Below are positions 1 to 5,160 of a stretch of DNA of 17,204 nt, piece by piece. This stretch comes from Gp13-AA77 sp036521995 (lineage in GTDB: Bacteria > Acidobacteriota > Terriglobia > UBA7540): NCBI GenBank assembly GCA_036521995.1, contig DATDGR010000185.1:1-17204 (forward strand). Reading direction: 5' to 3'. Positions within the stretch are counted from its first letter, which is position 1. Each line of letters opens with the position of its first letter. A program made the translations under genes and the position numbers. The notes under the pieces are model-generated. The model saw nothing but the letters and a program-made list of their open reading frames with translations. It made no database searches and was not told the DNA's origin.

Positions 1-36
1 AAGGGTATTCATCGTAGCTGCCGGAAAGGCCCATCG

Positions 37-999
37 CTACAGAGCCTCGATGTGGACCGAACCGGCGCTCGAATGGGCCCGCAGCAGCGGTCCACCCGAC
101 CCCAGCGTTCCGACCACATGGGACCGCCCAAGGGTGCCGGAGACCTGAACCGGCAGGTCCGTGACCACCGAGCCGGCCGACGCGGAAGCGTCAAGGTTCA
201 GATTAGCAGACCGGTCAACCGCCACCCGAACGCCACCGGCCGAACTCTCCAGATCGCCGCCGCGCGAGTTTCCGGGCGCGAACCGCACGTCCACCGAGCC
301 TCCCGAGGTGCCGGCTTCCACGCGACCACCGGCGCCCTCGATGCGAATGGAACCGCCGGACGTATGGGCCACCAGATCACCCTTGACCTCCCGAAGTTCG
401 ATCGATCCGCCGCTGGTCTTGGCATCCAGCGCCCCAGCCAGCGACTCGGCCCGGATGTCGCCGCCGGAAGTGTCGACGCGGGCAGTGCCCTTCACATCAT
501 TGAGGTCGATACTTCCGCCCGAGGTATGCGCGCGCAGGTTGGCGCCCAGATCCGACGCCTTGATGGACCCGCCGGAAGTGCTGAGCTCGGTCTCGCGCTT
601 GATCCTCGAGGCTTCCACGCTTCCGCCCCCGGTCTTTACCTCCACGGCGGTATCTTCGGGCACGGTGATATTGAAGCGGAGGTTAGGGCCATGAGTCCAA
701 CCCCAGTTTCCCCCGTGACGGCGTACCGTAATTCGCACTTCGCCGGCGTTCTCTTCAAAATGGAAGTCGAACAGCTTCTCGACGTCGTCGCGATTTGAGG
801 TCACGATCACGCGGGCGCCGGCCTCGGAGGATCCGGTTATTTCCACGCTGCCTTCGCTCGAATCGAGCACCAGGCGGCCGCCGGGATCAAGCTTGAAGTG
901 CTTCTCGCTGCGATAGTCCGCCCGCAGCAGGGCCGGCGCCGCCAGTGCCAGCATCAAAACGCCCCAGAACGCCCAGGCAATCCTGCTTTTCGTCACCAT
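37..999 (-). CDS. DUF4097 family exported beta-solenoid protein
   Basis: This is a 320-aa secreted or surface protein of the DUF4097 (putative adhesin) type; its biochemical role is unknown. Residues 1-27 form a signal peptide, with a basic start and a hydrophobic stretch ending near Ala-Pro-Ala. From residue 123 a TSGGS-type motif recurs at 123, 141, 159, 177, 195, 213 and 231, exactly 18 residues apart, as expected for a right-handed beta-solenoid with one turn per repeat. The C-terminus (about 240-320) is a degenerate continuation. A GGAGGG ribosome site lies a few bases before the ATG, fixing the start. DUF4097 genes often sit beside ECF sigma / anti-sigma genes. Here such a pair lies divergently at 3745, now separated by an insertion sequence. 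An ECF-like promoter candidate lies upstream at 1040-1067. Confidence 0.85.
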   Translation of the reverse strand: MVTKSRIAWAFWGVLMLALAAPALLRADYRSEKHFKLDPGGRLVLDSSEGSVEITGSSEAGARVIVTSNRDDVEKLFDFHFEENAGEVRITVRRHGGNWGWTHGPNLRFNITVPEDTAVEVKTGGGSVEASRIKRETELSTSGGSIKASDLGANLRAHTSGGSIDLNDVKGTARVDTSGGDIRAESLAGALDAKTSGGSIELREVKGDLVAHTSGGSIRIEGAGGRVEAGTSGGSVDVRFAPGNSRGGDLESSAGGVRVAVDRSANLNLDASASAGSVVTDLPVQVSGTLGRSHVVGTLGSGGPLLRAHSSAGSVHIEAL

Positions 1000-1039
1000 C
1001 GAACCCTCCCCTTTCCGGGAAATTGTAACTCACCTGTGC

Positions 1040-1067
1040 ACTACGCAGCTTCAGGAAGAACGGTTCC
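1040..1067 (-). promoter_or_regulatory. candidate ECF-type promoter of the DUF4097 gene
   Basis: On the minus strand GGAACC (1067-1062) is followed after 16 bases by CGTAGT (1045-1040). This matches the general ECF pattern of a GGAAC -35 and a CGT-type -10. Transcription would start near 1034, about 35 bases before the ATG at 999, leaving room for the GGAGGG ribosome site. The motif is short enough to arise by chance. Support comes from the known association of DUF4097 genes with ECF sigma factors and from the similar element before the sigma gene. Confidence 0.4.
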
Positions 1068-1112
1068 TCCCGCGTTTAAAGATACCCCTATTCTGTTGAG
1101 GAGGGGGCCAGG

Positions 1113-1159
1113 GGGTGGTGTCCTTTTGAAAAAAAGACCCGGCTGACGCCACCCTTTTT
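1113..1159 (+). terminator. terminator-like stem-loop with T-tract
   Basis: GGGTGGTGTC (1113-1122) pairs with GACGCCACCC (1145-1154), nine Watson-Crick pairs and one G-U. TTTTT follows directly at 1155-1159. It has the form of an intrinsic terminator read on the plus strand, yet no plus-strand gene lies upstream, so its target is unclear. The insertion sequence begins just after it, and the T-tract is part of the target duplication. Confidence 0.45.
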
Positions 1160-1165
1160 CTCTCG
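1155..1165. repeat. target-site duplication, left copy (11 bp)
   Basis: TTTTTCTCTCG occurs here and again at 2982-2992, directly outside the inverted ends of the insertion sequence. The match is perfect. Confidence 0.7.
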
Positions 1166-1189
1166 GGCGCACGTCAGATTTGTGGGGTG
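1166..1189 (+). repeat. insertion sequence left inverted end
   Basis: Reading inward, GCGCACG (1167-1173) is followed by a CA at 1175 and a GTGG at 1182. All three match the reverse complement of the right end in register. The transposase stop codon is only 4 bases further in (1193-1195). Confidence 0.6.
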
Positions 1190-1192
1190 AAG

Positions 1193-2593
1193 TCATGCAG
1201 CCACCTTCATCTCATCTGAGCGACGCTCCCAGAAATCCTCAAAGCGTCCACTGAGTTTGCTACAGCGGAGGGCGATGATTGCATTGGCCCCTTTGACCGT
1301 CCAGTGCATTCCGGCACGCTTCAGCCGGGTGCCGATCACCACTTTGCATCCCGCCTCCACTACGCCGGTCGAGGTACATAACCCTTGCTGATGAAACTTC
1401 GGATAGCGCATTCGCCGTCGATTGTTCCAGATGTAGTGGATACATTCCCGTGCTTCTCCGTATTGGCTAGCGTAGGGATGGAGAGCTTGCACGAGGGATC
1501 GCAAATGGCCCTGGTCGAGTTCCTCATAGCGCTGCTCAATCCAGGCCTTGCCGGCAGCATCGCGGTTGTCGAAGAGGGCTTTGCCCACCGTACTGAGGTG
1601 CTCTTTCGCATGAAACCGGTCGAGAGTCTGAATCGCATCGGGAAATAGTTCGCTCGCGGTATTCCAGATCCAAGTCGAACCGTCGCCCAACACCACGCGC
1701 CGTATCGCTTCGGTAAAACCTCGCCGGGTCGCCTCGCGTTGGACGCGCGCGGCGAAGTCCGAAACCTTCGGGCTGGTATCCCGGGTGGCGGCGCTTTCGA
1801 TCGCCGCCGAATAGCTAATCGATCCGGGGTCCCGCATCGGCTTACCTTCCGGGTCGCGCGCTTCCGCGCTCCAGATCGTCACCAGCTTGGCCTCGCGAGT
1901 TTTGGCGGAACCGTCCGGTTGCTTGCCGCCGCGACCGGTCACTTCCGAGGCGCGCATGGGCACCCCGGTGCCGTCCATCCCCAGATACAGGGTGGGAGCG
2001 CCGGGACTCAGCTTTTCCACTGGCTGGCGTTCATCGACGGCGATCTCGGCCCCCAGCACTTCCGCGAGTCGTTCCACTTGTTTGGCACTCACTTCTACTC
2101 CGGCCAATTCGTGCAGCAGCCCGCTACTCTCCTCAAAGCTCACCAAGGCGGCCGCGCTCGCCGTCATGCGCAGAACTCCCGGGGTCACCGAAGACCAGGC
2201 CAGACCCAGGGCTCGATCGCGCGGGCAGAATCCGCTCTGGCAGCGCTCGCAGTGATAGTAAGCGCGCTCAAGCCACAACGGCCCCAGCACGCTCACGAAG
2301 GTCTTCGCTCGTCGGTCCACGTACCGCGCCAACTCCCCACAGGCGCAGGCCAACTGCGGCCCCGCGTAGTCGCTGGTGTCGGCATTCAGATGTTGCTCCA
2401 AGGCTCGTGCTGCCAGCCGCAGCGCTTGCCGACGCGCGGCGATCTCCACCGCTTCCAGGTCCAGATCCTGGACCGCGGAGCGACCTAAGAGCCCCTCCAA
2501 TTCTTTCCCGATCTCTTCTTGGAGGCTCGCCGGGAGCCCTTTTTTTCGGCGGCTTCCGCGGCCGGCGCCGTCGGCAACTCGGCGTCGGCCCAC
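1193..2593 (-). CDS. ISKra4 family transposase (ORF2, catalytic part)
   Basis: This is a 466-aa DDE transposase. The N-terminal third has cysteine pairs typical of a zinc-binding region (a CAC motif, then CERC). The catalytic acidic residues appear in the order LGMDGTG, then VLGDGS with the DRFHAKEHL helix after it, then TGVVEAGC, which is the D-D-E layout of the ISKra4 family. The C-terminus is complete. As an independent frame it would have to start at a GTG (2593) with no convincing ribosome site. More likely it is made as a fusion with the upstream ORF by -1 frameshifting at 2539-2545, giving a protein of about 567 aa. No stop, deletion or missing catalytic residue was seen. Confidence 0.9.
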   Translation of the reverse strand: MGRRRVADGAGRGSRRKKGLPASLQEEIGKELEGLLGRSAVQDLDLEAVEIAARRQALRLAARALEQHLNADTSDYAGPQLACACGELARYVDRRAKTFVSVLGPLWLERAYYHCERCQSGFCPRDRALGLAWSSVTPGVLRMTASAAALVSFEESSGLLHELAGVEVSAKQVERLAEVLGAEIAVDERQPVEKLSPGAPTLYLGMDGTGVPMRASEVTGRGGKQPDGSAKTREAKLVTIWSAEARDPEGKPMRDPGSISYSAAIESAATRDTSPKVSDFAARVQREATRRGFTEAIRRVVLGDGSTWIWNTASELFPDAIQTLDRFHAKEHLSTVGKALFDNRDAAGKAWIEQRYEELDQGHLRSLVQALHPYASQYGEARECIHYIWNNRRRMRYPKFHQQGLCTSTGVVEAGCKVVIGTRLKRAGMHWTVKGANAIIALRCSKLSGRFEDFWERRSDEMKVAA

Positions 2594-2895
2594 TGCTCAC
2601 AAGAGTCCCAGTAAGCCTCCACCTGCTGCCGGAACTCGCGACCGGCTTCGATCTGCTGACGCAGCACGGGAACCTGCTCGGAGTCGACGTAGCGCGAGCG
2701 CGTCTTCCCGCCCACCGCCTGCGTGAGCAGGTAGTAGGGGCCATGCCGGGCCTTGGGATCACGCTGACAGGCGCAGTTGGCCTGCCCACACTTCATCCGG
2801 CGTTCGTTAACCGTGCCCCGGCGCATCGGCCGGGGCTGAGACAGGGCCGTCGATAACTCAGTGACTTGAGGGGGGACAACAGTTTGGTTAGTCAT
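2485..2895 (-). CDS. ISKra4-associated ORF1 (DUF6788-like)
   Basis: This is a 136-aa protein encoded at the upstream end of the insertion sequence. It contains a short cysteine cluster (KCGQANCAC, about residues 35-43) followed by HGPYYLLTQ and a basic KTRSRYV stretch. This is the pattern of DUF6788 proteins, commonly found just before ISKra4-type transposases and probably acting in end binding. The C-terminal 20 residues are rich in Lys, Arg and Ser and lie past the slippery site, so they exist only in the non-shifted product. The ATG has an AGGA ribosome site 7 bases upstream, and that site is buried in the 3' arm of a hairpin (2903-2927). The overlap with ORF2 is 109 bases. Confidence 0.8.
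   Translation of the reverse strand: MTNQTVVPPQVTELSTALSQPRPMRRGTVNERRMKCGQANCACQRDPKARHGPYYLLTQAVGGKTRSRYVDSEQVPVLRQQIEAGREFRQQVEAYWDSCEQWADAELPTAPAAEAAEKKGSRRASKKRSGKNWRGS
2539..2545 (-). other. programmed -1 frameshift site A_AAA_AAG
   Basis: On the minus strand ORF1 reads GAA AAA AAG (2547-2539); shifted back one base the ribosome reads AAA AAA GGG, which is the ORF2 frame. The heptamer A_AAA_AAG is among the most efficient -1 slippery sites in bacteria. A GGAAG purine patch lies about ten bases upstream. A small stem (GGCTC at 2538-2534 with GAGCC at 2528-2524) begins directly after the heptamer, closer than the usual spacing. The fusion would contain 119 residues of ORF1 and 448 of ORF2. 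Confidence 0.75.
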
Positions 2896-2902
2896 GGCCC
2901 TA

Positions 2903-2927
2903 TCCTACAGCACAACACGCTGTAGGA
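2903..2927 (-). promoter_or_regulatory. hairpin covering the insertion sequence ORF1 ribosome site
   Basis: TCCTACAG (2903-2910) and CTGTAGGA (2920-2927) form a perfect 8-bp stem with a 9-base loop. Read on the transposase strand, the 3' arm contains the AGGA ribosome site of ORF1. Folding would therefore block translation from transcripts entering from outside, as known for IS10 and IS50. Whether transcripts starting inside the element omit the 5' arm cannot be seen. Confidence 0.5.
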
Positions 2928-2957
2928 CAAGCTCGTTTCTTTGCACCTCTCGCACCG

Positions 2958-2981
2958 CAAACCACTTCCTTGTCGTGCGCT
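2958..2981 (-). repeat. insertion sequence right inverted end
   Basis: Reading inward on the minus strand, GCGCACG (2980-2974) is followed by CA and GTGG in the same register as the left end. The outermost base differs (A here, G on the left). Confidence 0.6.
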
Positions 2982-2992
2982 TTTTTCTCTCG
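2982..2992. repeat. target-site duplication, right copy (11 bp)
   Basis: TTTTTCTCTCG directly follows the right inverted end and is identical to 1155-1165. Confidence 0.7.
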
Positions 2993-3079
2993 ACCTGCTT
3001 GACTCCCTGGGGCCCGGGTGTACTCTATCAAGAGGCGCGCAGTGCGGGCGCCATCAGTCATCTACCGAGACAAAGAGAA

Positions 3080-3257
3080 GGAGTGAAATTGCGAAGAGCT
3101 GGGGCCGGTAATACCGTGGTTGTCGGAGCCGCGGGGGCCACCATTGGTTCCAATCAGTGGCGCTGTGGCAAACAGCGGGAACACACAGCTGTGCGGCGCC
3201 CTGAGCACTTCTGTCAACGGTAATGTCCGACAGGGTGCGGCGTACGTTTTCGGGCCC
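3080..3257 (+). pseudogene. relic of an FG-GAP repeat (beta-propeller) protein gene
   Basis: At 3107-3157 the plus strand encodes GNTVVVGAAGATIGSNQ. At 3216-3254, in another frame, it encodes NGNVRQGAAYVFG. The phrases VVVGA...GSN and QGAAYVF are hallmarks of FG-GAP / integrin-alpha-like propeller repeats in secreted bacterial proteins. The two pieces are out of frame and too close together for a full repeat of about 60 residues, implying an internal deletion, and a stop follows shortly after each. Only a fragment of one or two blades remains. Identification rests on short phrases. Confidence 0.35.
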
Positions 3258-3323
3258 TGAGCGCGACATCAAGACTCAGGCCGCCTGGAGACTTACGTTA
3301 CATCTGGGGAAAACGGGTGGGTG

Positions 3324-3464
3324 ACGTTCAAAGCCGGAATGTCAAAGATATCAAAAGATTTGCGGGAATGTCTTACATGAAAAACCACGGATGGCAGCCT
3401 GGCGGACGCTCGCATGACGGTAACGTTTCCGGGACAGCTTCGACCACGTTCAAAGCCACGATGT
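3324..3464. repeat. pair of 19-bp imperfect direct repeats
   Basis: ACGTTCAAAGCC is found at 3324-3335 and 3446-3457. Each copy is followed by three variable bases and ATGT, giving 16 of 19 matches at a distance of 122 bases. The function is unknown; paired or multiple internal repeats of this size occur at the ends of some transposons. Confidence 0.45.
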
Positions 3465-3531
3465 ATAACGAATCAAAGGAGTTGCTGATATGTCTGCGGC
3501 AGCGGAACCAACCCCAGCGGAGGCGAGAGAG

Positions 3532-3562
3532 GTTACAGGTCAACGTTACAGGGGACGTTACA
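3532..3562. repeat. three spaced GTTACA repeats
   Basis: GTTACA occurs at 3532, 3545 and 3557, that is 13 and 12 bases apart; the last two are ACGTTACA. Another ACGTTACA lies at 3295-3302. These may be protein-binding repeats or the degenerate end of a lost element. There are too few units, too short, for a CRISPR array. Confidence 0.4.
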
Positions 3563-3638
3563 AGTGAGAAGCAGCTTTGTGATCGGCCCTCCGCCTTCCT
3601 AAGTTCACGCCGGCGGCCGGAACCGGCCGATCTTTGAT

Positions 3639-3667
3639 GGAACTTCGTGCCTGCTCGAGGTGTCTCA
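3639..3667 (+). promoter_or_regulatory. candidate autoregulated ECF promoter of the sigma operon
   Basis: GGAACTT (3639-3645) is followed after 17 bases by TCTCA (3663-3667). This matches the RpoE-type pattern, -35 GGAACTT and -10 TCnnA. Transcription would begin near 3675, about 70 bases before the ATG at 3745. ECF factors commonly drive their own operon, which makes this placement plausible. It is a motif match by eye only. Confidence 0.5.
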
Positions 3668-3744
3668 AATTGCAGAAGGGTTGACCGGTAGCATGCCGGG
3701 GGCAACTTGCCGTGGTCCCGGGCACCTGCTATCTTGGTGGTGTT

Positions 3745-4392
3745 ATGGAAGCGGCGCGAACGCTCCAAACCGCGCTGCAGGGCATCAGCCAAACCGCCCT
3801 GGAGAGAGTCGGGCCCCGAGCCGCCGAAGAAGCGGCCCTGGTGGCGGAACTAAAGGCCGGCGCTGAGGACGCGTTCGCTTACATCCTGGGCCTCTATCAG
3901 AACCCGGTTTACGGTCTGGTCGCGCATATTCTAGGCAACGATTCGGACGCCGCCGACGTCCTGCAGAACGTGTTCATAAAGGTTATCCGGGGCATCGGCC
4001 AATTCCACGGCCAGAGCAGCCTGAAGACCTGGATCTATCGCATCGCCGTGCGCGAGGCCCTGAATTATCGCCGGGGCTGGTTCCGCCGGCACGTTCACGA
4101 GCCCTTTTCTCGTGATGATACCGCCGAGGCGGTGGCCGTGCTCGCCGCCCGAGCGGACGGCGACAACCCTTACGAAACCCTGGAACTGGCCGAGCGGCAG
4201 CAGATGGTGAAGGCGGCGCTCAACGGCCTGCCCCCGGTCTACCGCGCCGTGCTCGTGCTGCGGGAGATCGAGGAGTTCTCGTACGACGAAATTGCCGAAG
4301 TACTCGGCATCGCGGAAGGCACGGTGAAGTCGCGCCTGATGCGCGGCCGGGAGCTCCTGCGGCGGAGGCTGGCTGCCGTTCTGGGCTACTGA
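3745..4392 (+). CDS. RNA polymerase sigma factor, ECF subfamily (RpoE-like)
   Basis: This is a 215-aa alternative sigma factor that would direct RNA polymerase to stress or envelope promoters. Region 2 spans about residues 41-110 (DAFAYILGLYQNPVYGLV, then the DAADVLQNVFIKV helix and the SSLKTWIYRIAVREALNYRR segment that melts the -10). Region 4 spans about 150-210 (LPPVYRAVLVLREIEEFSYDEIAE... GTVKSRLMRGRELL), the helix-turn-helix for the -35. The frame stays open upstream to a GTG at 3712, but the ATG at 3745 matches the usual family start better, with a weak GGTGG in front of it. The anti-sigma gene follows after 25 bases. A GGAACTT-type promoter upstream suggests autoregulation. Family identification is firm; the regulon is not known. 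Confidence 0.92.
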   Translation: MEAARTLQTALQGISQTALERVGPRAAEEAALVAELKAGAEDAFAYILGLYQNPVYGLVAHILGNDSDAADVLQNVFIKVIRGIGQFHGQSSLKTWIYRIAVREALNYRRGWFRRHVHEPFSRDDTAEAVAVLAARADGDNPYETLELAERQQMVKAALNGLPPVYRAVLVLREIEEFSYDEIAEVLGIAEGTVKSRLMRGRELLRRRLAAVLGY

Positions 4393-4417
4393 CCCGGCGT
4401 CCTTTTTGGATTAGCGT

Positions 4418-5146
4418 ATGTTCGAATCCTGCCTTGAAATTCGCCGTCAGTTTTCCGATTACGTCGATGACGCCTGCTCGGACGCTGCCCGGCATTCGAT
4501 TCGATACCACCTGCGCACCTGCGCCGCCTGCGACCTGGAACTGGAGCGTTATCAGCTCCTGCGGGCGGACCTGCGGTCCCTGCCACGGCCGAGGGTGTCC
4601 GAGTCGGACCAGTTGCGGCTGAACGTGGCCCTCTCCCGCGCGCTTCACGCCAACACGTTTGAGATCCTGCGCGTGCACTTCGAGAACGCCCTCCGCCCCC
4701 TGCTGTTGCCGGCCTCCGGTGCGGTGCTGGCCGGGCTTCTCTGCCTGGGCCTTACGCTCGACTGGCTGATTGTTCCGCCGCCGATGCCGGACGCCTCTTC
4801 GGTGACTCCCGCCGCCGTCGAGGCCCTGGAGCCGGTGGACTTCAATACCGGCAAGGACGGTCTGTGCCTCGTGGGGCACGTGAACGCGGACGGCCGGGTG
4901 GTGGATTACCAGGTGGTCTCCGGCAAGCAGTCGCCGGAACTGAAATCGCATCTCGATCACTTGATGTACTTCAGCGTTTTCCGGCCGGCCACGCGCCTCG
5001 GCAAACCCACCGACGGGCAGGTGATCCTATCCTTGCGCCGCATTACCGTGCGCGCCTGGGAGACGCCGCCTCGCGACGAGAACGGCAAGAGCCCAGCGTC
5101 CAGCTCAGACCTTGCTCCGGAATCGGCGGAGAGGGCGCGCGTTTGA
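4418..5146 (+). CDS. zf-HC2 anti-sigma factor with TonB-like C-terminal domain
   Basis: This 242-aa protein is probably the membrane-anchored inhibitor of the sigma factor just upstream. The N-terminus has the zinc-binding anti-sigma motif H31-x3-C35-x2-C38. A single hydrophobic segment at about 95-119 would cross the inner membrane, placing the rest outside the cytoplasm. Residues about 148-212 (GHVNADGRVVDYQVVSG, then FRPATRLGKPTDGQVILSLRR) resemble the TonB C-terminal fold, a known partner-binding module but an uncommon sensor on an anti-sigma factor. The start is the ATG at 4418, with only a weak TGGA ribosome site. The gene is followed after 14 bases by the TPR gene, so translation may be coupled. 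Confidence 0.85.
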   Translation: MFESCLEIRRQFSDYVDDACSDAARHSIRYHLRTCAACDLELERYQLLRADLRSLPRPRVSESDQLRLNVALSRALHANTFEILRVHFENALRPLLLPASGAVLAGLLCLGLTLDWLIVPPPMPDASSVTPAAVEALEPVDFNTGKDGLCLVGHVNADGRVVDYQVVSGKQSPELKSHLDHLMYFSVFRPATRLGKPTDGQVILSLRRITVRAWETPPRDENGKSPASSSDLAPESAERARV

Positions 5147-5160
5147 CGCCTGCCTCAGCG

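Larger units (their letters stand above)
1166..2981 (-). mobile_element. ISKra4-like insertion sequence, 1816 bp, two ORFs, apparently intact
   Basis: The element is bounded by imperfect inverted ends (1166-1189 and 2958-2981; 15 of 24 positions match, including an outer GCGCACG block) and by the perfect 11-bp direct repeat TTTTTCTCTCG on both sides. It carries an upstream DUF6788-like ORF and a DDE transposase of the ISKra4 family, overlapping in the -1 frame across an A7 run. Both reading frames are open, the catalytic residues are visible, and the target duplication is unmutated, so the insertion looks recent and possibly active. It splits the space between the DUF4097 gene and the ECF sigma operon. 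Boundaries were inferred by eye; an 11-bp duplication is somewhat long for the family as I remember it, so the true edges could shift by a base or two. Confidence 0.8.
2993..3638. other. non-coding decayed stretch between the insertion sequence and the ECF operon
   Basis: No intact gene is visible. Plus-strand fragments around 3107-3254 resemble FG-GAP repeat proteins in different frames. From about 3290 to 3565 short direct repeats cluster (ACGTTACA at 3295, 3543 and 3555; ACGTTCAAAGCC at 3324 and 3446). The open frames here are short, start without ribosome sites and resemble no family. The stretch looks like the residue of old gene loss or transposition. Confidence 0.6.

Noticed and set aside
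52..798. Long plus-strand open frame (248 codons) over the DUF4097 gene
   Set aside because: It is a mirror of the repetitive GC-rich coding strand: no ribosome site, no family likeness, and the minus-strand frame has a signal peptide and clear repeats.
1113..1154. Inverted repeat considered as the end of the insertion sequence
   Set aside because: It pairs with itself rather than with the right end and lies outside the 11-bp target duplication.
2540..2546. A7/T7 run taken as a sequencing error that broke a single transposase gene
   Set aside because: The heptamer phase is exactly that of a functional -1 site and the overlap continues open in both frames. An error cannot be excluded without reads.
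3532..3562. Possible CRISPR or tandem array of GTTACA units
   Set aside because: There are only three 6-8 base units with 6-7 base gaps, far shorter than CRISPR repeats and spacers, and no cas genes.
3707..3735. Sigma-70-like promoter (TTGCCG, 17 bases, extended TGC-TATCTT) before the sigma gene
   Set aside because: Its start point would fall about three bases before the ATG and both boxes match only 4 of 6. The GGAACTT-type promoter upstream fits better.
4864..5160. N-terminal extension of the TPR protein frame
   Set aside because: It overlaps the C-terminal domain of the anti-sigma gene in another frame and precedes the signal peptide, so it would prevent export.
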